Shown here piece by piece: positions 1-4,497 of a stretch of DNA of 6,313 nucleotides (position 1 is its first letter; each line of letters opens with the position of its first letter). The position numbers and the translations under genes are program-made. This DNA comes from UBA1562 sp041653955 (GTDB lineage Bacteria > Omnitrophota > Gorgyraeia > Gygaellales > Profunditerraquicolaceae). The notes beneath the pieces are model-generated. The model was given only the letters and a program-made list of their open reading frames with translations. It was not told where the DNA came from and did not search any database. Location: NCBI GenBank assembly GCA_041653955.1, contig JBAZEH010000047.1, positions 1 to 6,313 of the forward strand. Direction: 5' to 3'.

Positions 1-2
1 TT

Positions 3-926
3 ATCCTGGTCCAGAAAGATGGTTGTCAGGGTAAACGCGATAACTCCGTTCTGATTATCGGGGCGACCTCTTTTTTCGGAACTGAGGTCTGGCGGCTCTT
101 TAGCCGGGAATACGCGCAGGTCAGGGGCACGGGTTTTAGTAAAGCGGCCTCTTTGGGTTTCGACAGGCTGGACGTGACAAGCGAAGATGAAGTTAAGGAG
201 TATTTCGCGCGACAAAAGGGTTTTGATATTGTGGTCTATGTCTCCGGAGAGGCCGATGCCGATTTGGCTGAAAAGGAAAAAGAAAGGGCGCGCCTGCTGA
301 ATAGCGAAGCGGTGAGCCGGATTGCCAGGCATGCCGGGGTCTGTAAGTTCGTATATATTTCTTCCGAATATGTCTTTGACGGTAACCGCGGGCCTTATGG
401 TTCTTTTTCAAAGGCCGAACCGATCAACCATTATGGACGGACCAAGCTGGAAGGCGAGCAGGTATCGTTAAGCAGTTTTTCAGATTGTCTAGTTTTACGC
501 CTGGGCGCGCTTTACGGCTATAACGGTCCGCAGGATAAAAAAACCTCGGTAAGCAAGCTGATCGCAGGCCTTGGCAGGCCGGAGCCGCTGGAAGCGGATA
601 ATCTGCAGGTCAAGCATCCGCTCTTGATCGAAGATGCCGCGGCAACACTGCTGAAGTTGCTTGACTACGGGGCAAAAGGGATTTACCAGGTGAATGGCCC
701 GGAGGGGCTGAATAAAAAAGAAATGGCAGAAAAGATCAGCGCGGCGCAGAGCGCGGTTACCGGACGCGTTTTTTCTTATCCTGTCGTGGGCATTGAGCAG
801 GCCGGCATCGCGGCTAAACCGCTAAATACCCATATGGTGAACGTAGATACCCCGAGGTCGTTTTATGAAGGGGTCCGCTTTCTGCTTGAAAAACAGATGG
901 CGCTTAAAGGGGAAGAGAGAGCATGA
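3..926 (+). CDS. RmlD-like NAD(P)-dependent sugar-nucleotide reductase (SDR superfamily), 5' end outside window
   Basis: The frame is open from base 3, giving 307 visible residues. I number residues from that codon. A Rossmann strand and glycine loop (VLIIGATSFFG, residues 16-26) come first, then YISSEYVFDG (about 118-127), which matches the STDYVFDG signature of dTDP-4-dehydrorhamnose reductase (RmlD). The catalytic pair is Y144 and K148 (YGRTK). The later KHPLLIEDAA segment also fits the extended-SDR/RmlD family. Members reduce or epimerise nucleotide-linked keto-sugars with NAD(P)H in the cytosol; the substrate here cannot be told. A TTG at 153 would remove the cofactor loop, so it is rejected as the start. 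No ATG, GTG or TTG lies upstream in the window, so the true start is probably before base 1. The stop overlaps the next start as ATGA, implying translational coupling. The family is confident; the specific reaction is not. Confidence 0.85.
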   Translation: MLVQKDGCQGKRDNSVLIIGATSFFGTEVWRLFSREYAQVRGTGFSKAASLGFDRLDVTSEDEVKEYFARQKGFDIVVYVSGEADADLAEKEKERARLLNSEAVSRIARHAGVCKFVYISSEYVFDGNRGPYGSFSKAEPINHYGRTKLEGEQVSLSSFSDCLVLRLGALYGYNGPQDKKTSVSKLIAGLGRPEPLEADNLQVKHPLLIEDAAATLLKLLDYGAKGIYQVNGPEGLNKKEMAEKISAAQSAVTGRVFSYPVVGIEQAGIAAKPLNTHMVNVDTPRSFYEGVRFLLEKQMALKGEERA

Positions 927-2032
927 TTACCGACAACGTCAAACCTGTTAATTTTAAATCCCCACGGCGCATATTGGGCTTAAACCGGGATGATCTGGAT
1001 TTCCTGACCAGGTCCCCGATTAAATTCGTTGAGGGCAATTTTGCGGACTACATCTGGGGCGGGTACCATCTTTATGATATGAAGGACCTGCCTTATGATG
1101 AGAATAGCCGGATTGCCGCCGAATCCTGGGAGGTTTCCGGGCATCGTAAATATCCGTCGCGGATACGCATGCCTGACGGCAGGGTGGTTCTTTTTATGGA
1201 TCTGTTAAAGGACAGGCAATTAGCCGATTCTATCCTGGGCAGCGCGGTGGTTGAGCGTTTTGGGCAGGAGTTTCCGATCCTGGTCAAGTTTGTAGACGTG
1301 CATAAGCACATGTCCACGCATCTGCACCCTTCGCATAAGATGGCCGCGGCCCTGGGCGAGCAGGACCCCGGAAAAGAGGAAGTGTTTATAGTTCTGGACC
1401 TGCACAAAGGCGCGGAAAGCGCGTTATATCTGGGCTTAAAAGACGGGGTGACCCGCGAGGCCTTTGAAGAGGCGATCATAAAAGAGGAAAACGTCCTGGA
1501 TCTTTTACATAAAATTTATGTCAAGCCGGGAGACATCTACCGCATCCCCTCGGGGATTATCCATTGCTGGACAGGAGGGTCGATCGCGGTAGAGATCACG
1601 GAATCAAGCGACTTGACTTACCGGGTATATGACTTCCGCCGCCAAAGGCCGATCCATATCGAAAAAGGGCTGGCCGCGATCAATTATACCAGCCAGCAGG
1701 GCAGCGCTTTAGAAAAGCAATGCCGGGGGGCCTGGCGGCCGCTGCCGCATAAGGGGATCGATTCGGTGACGACTTATAATTCCCTGAAGGTCGAACGTTT
1801 GAGCGCCGGATTAAACGGGAATTCCGTTGAGATCCGTGAGCGTAACACTTTTGAAGTATTGATGGGGATCGAAGGGGTAATCGAGATTACTCCCTTAAGA
1901 GGTAAATGGTCCGTTAGTTTGAATAAGGGAAGTTCCCTCCTGGTACCTGCCGGCGCGGGTGATTACCGCGTGCGCGGCCTTGATAAACTAAGCAATAACT
2001 ACGCGCTGCGCATCAGTATGAAAGTTCCTTAA
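923..2032 (+). CDS. Class I mannose-6-phosphate isomerase-like cupin protein
   Basis: The 369-aa protein resembles type I phosphomannose isomerase (ManA), a zinc cupin enzyme interconverting mannose-6-P and fructose-6-P in the cytosol. Family landmarks appear in order: WGG (45-47), ESWEVSGH (67-74), FPILVKFVDV (117-126), STHLHP (131-136), E153, the IPSGIIH stretch ending at H214, and the SSDLTYRVYDFRR segment (228-240) with the presumed catalytic R234. Candidate zinc ligands are H133, H135, E153 and H214. Classical enzymes have QVHP where this one has HLHP, so the usual Gln ligand is replaced by His. A second cupin-like part covers roughly 285-365. The length is normal for short bacterial class I enzymes. 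It starts inside the stop of the upstream reductase gene, with an AAAGGGGAA ribosome site about ten bases before. The ligand change and the neighbours leave open an isomerase of a different sugar phosphate. Confidence 0.82.
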   Translation: MITDNVKPVNFKSPRRILGLNRDDLDFLTRSPIKFVEGNFADYIWGGYHLYDMKDLPYDENSRIAAESWEVSGHRKYPSRIRMPDGRVVLFMDLLKDRQLADSILGSAVVERFGQEFPILVKFVDVHKHMSTHLHPSHKMAAALGEQDPGKEEVFIVLDLHKGAESALYLGLKDGVTREAFEEAIIKEENVLDLLHKIYVKPGDIYRIPSGIIHCWTGGSIAVEITESSDLTYRVYDFRRQRPIHIEKGLAAINYTSQQGSALEKQCRGAWRPLPHKGIDSVTTYNSLKVERLSAGLNGNSVEIRERNTFEVLMGIEGVIEITPLRGKWSVSLNKGSSLLVPAGAGDYRVRGLDKLSNNYALRISMKVP

Positions 2033-2050
2033 AGGAAAGATAAAATAACA

Positions 2051-3445
2051 ATGGAAACCGGGGCAGATTTAGAAAAAAGGCTTTTAGCCGAAGAATCCCG
2101 TTATTGTTCTTACGGTGATACCGCCCATTATTTGAAGAAGCCGAAGATATTTTCCGGATGCGGCGGTTCGTTCTTGTATGATTACTCCGGAAAGCCTTAT
2201 CTGGATCTGCAGATGTGGTATTCGGCGGTGAATTTAGGGTATAAGCACAGCCGGGTAGACGACGCGGTAAGGTCGCAGATCGACCGCCTGCCGCAATTAG
2301 CCAGCCAGTATCTGCACCGGGAGAAGATCGAGCTTGCCGCGGCGATCTCCAGGCAGACGCAGAGGTCCTTTAAGGCCGCAGGCAGGGTGCATTTTAATGT
2401 CGGCGGATCCCAGGCCGTGGAAGACAGCATCAAGCTGATCCGCAGGGCCACCGGTAAGACGTTATTTTTCGCCTTTCAGGGCAGCTATCACGGCAGGACA
2501 CTCGGCGCCTCAGAGATCACCTCAAGTTACCGTTACCGCAAGCCCTACGGACATTTTTCCAACCGGGCGCAGTTTATCCCTTATCCTTATTGTTTCCGCT
2601 GCCATTACGGCAAACGTTTTGGCTCCTGTAAATATTATTGCGTGGAGCAGTTCGCCAGGCTGTTTGAAACCGAATACAACTCTGTCGTAGACACGAAAAC
2701 CGGCGAATGCGAATTTGCCGCTTTTTACGTCGAACCGATCCAGGGGACCGGAGGCTATATTGTTCCGCCGCCCGATTATTTTAGAAGGATCAAAAAAATA
2801 CTGGACCGCCATAAGATCTATCTTGTGGACGATGAAATGCAGATGGGTTTTTACCGGACCGGCAAGTTTTGGGGGCTGGAGCATTTTGGCATCAAGCCCG
2901 ATGTCCTGGTTTTTGGCAAGGCGTTGACTAACGGCATGAACCCCTTGTCCGGCTTCTGGGCCAAAGAAGAACTGATCAACCCCGCCAGTTTTCCTCCGGG
3001 TTCTACACATTCGACATTTTCCTCTAACCCCATGGGGACCGCCGCCGGGCTGGAGGTAATGAGGGTCCTTCAGGAAAAAGGGATGGCAGAGCGGGTCAAC
3101 GCCGCCGGGAAAAAATTCCTGGGCATGCTTAAAGAGCTGAAAAAGAAATACCGCGAGATCGGCGATGTCGACGGGATAGGGCTGGCGATGCGCATCGAGA
3201 TCTGCCAGAAGGATGGGATCACGCCGAACCGGCGCCTGACGGATGATATTTTTCACGCCGGGCTTGAAGGCGGTCTGGAGTATAAGGGCAGGAAATACGG
3301 CCTGGTGCTGGATATCGGCGGTTATTTCAAGAACGCCTTTACCCTGGCGCCGTCTTTTTACATCAGCGATGAAGAGATCGGAATGGCACATAAGTTTTTA
3401 GACGAATTATTCGGCCGCTTTAGCGCAAAGAGGCCGCGGCGTTAA
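2051..3445 (+). CDS. Class III (GABA/ornithine/acetylornithine type) PLP-dependent aminotransferase
   Basis: The 464-aa protein has the usual class III layout: NVGGSQAVEDSIKL (116-129), the GSYHGRTLGA motif (144-153) contacting PLP, VEPIQGTGGY (227-236), and LVDDEMQMGFYRTG (258-271), whose Asp261 should contact the pyridine nitrogen. FGKALTNG (288-295) carries the presumed PLP-binding K290. It would move an amino group between an omega-amino compound (or amino sugar) and a keto acid in the cytosol. Four cysteines lie in an insert at C181, C184, C193 and C197 (CxxC-x8-CxxxC). A related CxxC in eukaryotic GABA aminotransferase holds an intersubunit 2Fe-2S cluster, so metal binding is possible here. 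The gene follows the isomerase-like gene by 18 bases, with AAAGGAAAG about 15 bases before the ATG, a rather long spacing. It is likely the last gene of this operon. The fold class is certain; the substrate is unknown. Confidence 0.88.
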   Translation: METGADLEKRLLAEESRYCSYGDTAHYLKKPKIFSGCGGSFLYDYSGKPYLDLQMWYSAVNLGYKHSRVDDAVRSQIDRLPQLASQYLHREKIELAAAISRQTQRSFKAAGRVHFNVGGSQAVEDSIKLIRRATGKTLFFAFQGSYHGRTLGASEITSSYRYRKPYGHFSNRAQFIPYPYCFRCHYGKRFGSCKYYCVEQFARLFETEYNSVVDTKTGECEFAAFYVEPIQGTGGYIVPPPDYFRRIKKILDRHKIYLVDDEMQMGFYRTGKFWGLEHFGIKPDVLVFGKALTNGMNPLSGFWAKEELINPASFPPGSTHSTFSSNPMGTAAGLEVMRVLQEKGMAERVNAAGKKFLGMLKELKKKYREIGDVDGIGLAMRIEICQKDGITPNRRLTDDIFHAGLEGGLEYKGRKYGLVLDIGGYFKNAFTLAPSFYISDEEIGMAHKFLDELFGRFSAKRPRR

Positions 3446-3451
3446 AACATC

Positions 3452-3480
3452 TTGACAAACGCCGGAATATGTGTTACAGT
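3452..3480 (+). promoter_or_regulatory. Sigma70-type promoter with extended -10
   Basis: A perfect TTGACA (3452-3457) is followed after exactly 17 bases by TACAGT (3475-3480, four of six matches to TATAAT). A TG at 3472-3473, one base before the hexamer, gives an extended -10. Transcription would start near 3487. The promoter begins seven bases after the aminotransferase stop and would drive the structured leader and the GAF-ANTAR/glutamate synthase-like operon, or a short RNA ending at the first terminator. Confidence 0.72.
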
Positions 3481-3500
3481 TATACAACAATCAGGAAAAG

Positions 3501-3516
3501 GGCACGATGTTGTGCC
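3501..3516 (+). other. Leader hairpin A with six-base loop
   Basis: GGCAC (3501-3505) pairs with GTGCC (3512-3516) around the loop GATGTT. It lies about 14 bases after the predicted transcription start. Its 3' arm GTGCC could instead pair (three Watson-Crick and two G-U pairs) with GGCGT at 3531-3535, the 5' arm of the first terminator. Hairpin A, that alternative pairing and the terminator therefore form a possible attenuation switch. The hairpin is seen directly; switching is inferred. Confidence 0.5.
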
Positions 3517-3518
3517 AT

Positions 3519-3568
3519 GGAAAGGACAAAGGCGTTATAAAAGACGCCTTTTTTTGTTGTCCTTTTCC
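3519..3568 (+). terminator. Intrinsic terminator 1 with extended outer stem
   Basis: The core is AAAGGCGT (3528-3535) pairing with ACGCCTTT (3544-3551), with an eight-base loop and a T7 run at 3549-3555. Unusually, the flanks also pair: GGAAAGGACAA (3519-3529) matches TTGTCCTTTTCC (3557-3568) with one bulged T. The U tract would then sit inside a longer stem once it is transcribed. In addition AGGAAAAGG (3493-3501) is perfectly complementary to CCTTTTCCT (3561-3569), a competing fold. It could end read-through from the upstream operon, attenuate the leader starting near 3487, or end a small RNA of about 69 nt. Confidence 0.75.
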
Positions 3569-3573
3569 TTTCG

Positions 3574-3626
3574 ATGTTCGAAAACATAAAAGTGATGTTG
3601 CTTATAGTTAGCAATGTTTAGCTAAC
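3574..3626 (+). other. Cluster of overlapping alternative leader hairpins
   Basis: Several small hairpins overlap. ATGTT (3574-3578) pairs with AACAT (3583-3587) around CGAA. ATGTTGCT (3595-3602) pairs with AGCAATGT (3610-3617), with two G-U pairs. GTTAGC (3607-3612) pairs with GCTAAC (3621-3626) around the eight-base loop AATGTTTA. The last two are mutually exclusive. The GTTAGC hairpin is the candidate first hairpin of an ANTAR-type dual-hairpin target: its loop begins with A and has G at position 4 but is two bases longer than the canonical six. Confidence 0.4.
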
Positions 3627-3662
3627 CCGATTAAGTCATCCTTTTAGCAAACAATGGCGTTT
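3607..3662 (+). promoter_or_regulatory. Candidate ANTAR dual-hairpin RNA target overlapping terminator 2
   Basis: The second hairpin is AAAC (3649-3652), loop AATGGC (3653-3658), GTTT (3659-3662). The six-base loop has A at position 1 and G at position 4, the known signature of RNA sites bound by ANTAR proteins such as EutV and NasR. Its loop and 3' arm use bases 3657-3662, which are also the base of the terminator 2 stem, so the two structures exclude each other. The first hairpin would be GTTAGC/GCTAAC (3607-3626), 22 bases upstream. The gene directly downstream encodes a GAF-ANTAR protein, so autoregulation is plausible. Weak points are a four-bp, AT-rich second stem and a non-canonical first loop. 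Confidence 0.45.
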
Positions 3663-3699
3663 TACTCCGGATAAAAATCCGGCGTAAAACGCTTTTTTT
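3657..3699 (+). terminator. Intrinsic terminator 2, abutting the GAF-ANTAR start codon
   Basis: GCGTTTTAC (3657-3665) pairs perfectly with GTAAAACGC (3684-3692). After one T-C mismatch, CCGGAT (3667-3672) pairs with ATCCGG (3677-3682) around AAAA. A T7 run (3693-3699) follows directly. This is the strongest hairpin in the window, and only five bases separate it from the ATG at 3705. Because it lies between the promoter and the gene it should block expression unless antiterminated. It makes little sense as the end of the upstream operon, which already has terminator 1. Confidence 0.85.
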
Positions 3700-3704
3700 A
3701 TACT

Positions 3705-4415
3705 ATGCCAAAAAATTTCGCGGAACAATTAAAGGCCATATCTAAAATCAGCAAGGCGATCGCCTCGGATTTTTTCCTGGACGATATCCTGCGCCTGGTG
3801 GTTACGGTCACGGCCGAGGTCCTGGGGTCGAATATCTGCTCTTTAATGCTGATCGATGAAAAGACCGGAGAATTAATGGTGCGGGCCACCCAGAGTATCA
3901 GCGAACAATACAATAAGAAACCGCCTTTGAAAATCGGAGAGGGGATCGCCGGCAGGGTAGCTAAAGAAAACAAGCCTATCGCGGTAAAAGATGTGGTTAA
4001 GGAAAAGGAGTATAAGCATAAAGATATTGCCAGGAAAGAAGGGTTGGCCTCTTTATTGTGCGTGCCCATGTCGGTAAAAGGCAAGGTGATCGGGGTGATC
4101 AATTGTTATACCCCTAAAGCGCACGCCTTTAGCGATGAGGAGATCGAAGTGCTGACGACCATTGCCAACCAGGCGGCAGTGGCGATTGAAAATACGGAGT
4201 TAACCGTAAAAAGCAAGAGTATCAAAGAGGAACTGGAGACACGCAAGAGGATTGAGCGCGCCAAGGGTATTCTGATGCGCGACGAGGGGTTGACCGAAGA
4301 GCAGGCGTATTTAAGGGTGCGTAAATACAGTATGGATAACCGCAAGACTATGCGCGAAGTTGCGGAGGCGATTATCCTGTCGGCAGACATGAAAAATTTA
4401 ACCGGGGCTAAGTGA
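3705..4415 (+). CDS. GAF-ANTAR domain protein, predicted ligand-responsive RNA-binding antiterminator
   Basis: The 236-aa protein has a GAF domain at about residues 20-165, typical in LDDILRLVV (25-33), IGEGIAGRVA (77-86), LCVPMSVKGKVIGVIN (118-133) and the AFSDEEIEVL...ANQAAVAIEN region (141-163). A short helical linker leads to an ANTAR domain (about 172-227) with ERAKGILM (184-191) and the KYSMDNRKTMREVAEAI segment (207-223). ANTAR domains bind dual-hairpin RNAs and prevent termination; GAF domains bind small molecules or redox cofactors. No DNA-binding domain, transmembrane segment or signal peptide is visible. ATG 3705 is the first start after the in-frame stop at 3672-3674, and the GAF domain needs nearly the whole frame. 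There is no SD because the U tract of terminator 2 fills that space. Next comes a glutamate synthase-like gene, which suggests nitrogen control, as with NasR or NasT, but the ligand is unknown. Confidence 0.9.
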   Translation: MPKNFAEQLKAISKISKAIASDFFLDDILRLVVTVTAEVLGSNICSLMLIDEKTGELMVRATQSISEQYNKKPPLKIGEGIAGRVAKENKPIAVKDVVKEKEYKHKDIARKEGLASLLCVPMSVKGKVIGVINCYTPKAHAFSDEEIEVLTTIANQAAVAIENTELTVKSKSIKEELETRKRIERAKGILMRDEGLTEEQAYLRVRKYSMDNRKTMREVAEAIILSADMKNLTGAK

Positions 4416-4420
4416 GCCCG

Positions 4421-4478
4421 ATTGCTCAAAGGCATGTGGCCTTGATCCATGGTGGATTAAGCAAAAAAAATGAGCAAT
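4421..4478 (+). promoter_or_regulatory. Structured intercistronic RNA: three-way junction upstream of the glutamate synthase-like gene
   Basis: ATTGCTCA (4421-4428) is a perfect inverted repeat of TGAGCAAT (4471-4478). Enclosed and directly abutting are AAGGC/GCCTT (4429-4433/4439-4443, loop ATGTG) and GATCC/GGATT (4444-4448/4454-4458, one G-U pair, loop ATGGT). A 12-base strand containing A8 (4463-4470) closes the junction. The second hairpin can extend to CTTGATCC/GGATTAAG at the expense of the first. No U tract follows, so this is not a terminator. It ends seven bases before the ribosome site of the next gene, so translational control, RNA processing or ANTAR binding is possible. The loops have five bases, not the canonical six. 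Confidence 0.55.
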
Positions 4479-4484
4479 GTGCAA

Positions 4485-4493
4485 AAGGAGGGG
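4485..4493 (+). promoter_or_regulatory. Strong Shine-Dalgarno site that decides the start at 4498
   Basis: AAGGAGGGG lies at 4485-4493, its AGGAGG core six bases before the ATG at 4498. The earlier in-frame ATG at 4477 has no such site before it, overlaps the hairpin arm ending at 4478 and would place this SD inside the coding frame. The later ATG is therefore the start. Confidence 0.85.
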
Positions 4494-4497
4494 TAAG

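Noticed and set aside
153..926. TTG at 153 as start of the reductase
   Set aside because: The same frame is open to base 3 and encodes the Rossmann glycine loop GATSFFG at 60-80, which the enzyme needs. No SD precedes 153.
2522..3391. Long minus-strand frame opposite the aminotransferase (289 codons)
   Set aside because: It is antisense to a clearly conserved PLP enzyme, shows no recognisable domain, and fits the chance open frame that GC-biased codon use produces opposite a real gene.
3487..3568. Known riboswitch such as c-di-GMP-I, glutamine (glnA), guanidine or fluoride type
   Set aside because: By eye I could not find the conserved core sequences of these classes; only generic hairpins are present. 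An Infernal search would decide.
3603..3608. TATAGT as the -10 of a second promoter between the terminators
   Set aside because: No -35-like hexamer is found at 16-18 bases upstream, and the TG at 3599-3600 is one base too far for an extended -10. It lies inside a hairpin. Left open only as an alternative to test by 5'-end mapping.
3699..3704. TATACT before the ATG as a promoter for a leaderless GAF-ANTAR mRNA
   Set aside because: Transcription would start around 3710, inside the gene, and there is no -35 at the right distance, where terminator stem bases lie.
4429..4470. Hairpins before the glutamate synthase-like gene as an intrinsic terminator
   Set aside because: They are followed by A8, not a T tract, on the + strand. 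On the minus strand the T8 lies before the hairpins, not after, so neither direction fits.
4477..4497. ATG at 4477 as start of the glutamate synthase-like gene
   Set aside because: The strong SD at 4485-4493 lies downstream of it and is correctly spaced for ATG 4498. The 4477 ATG overlaps a hairpin arm.
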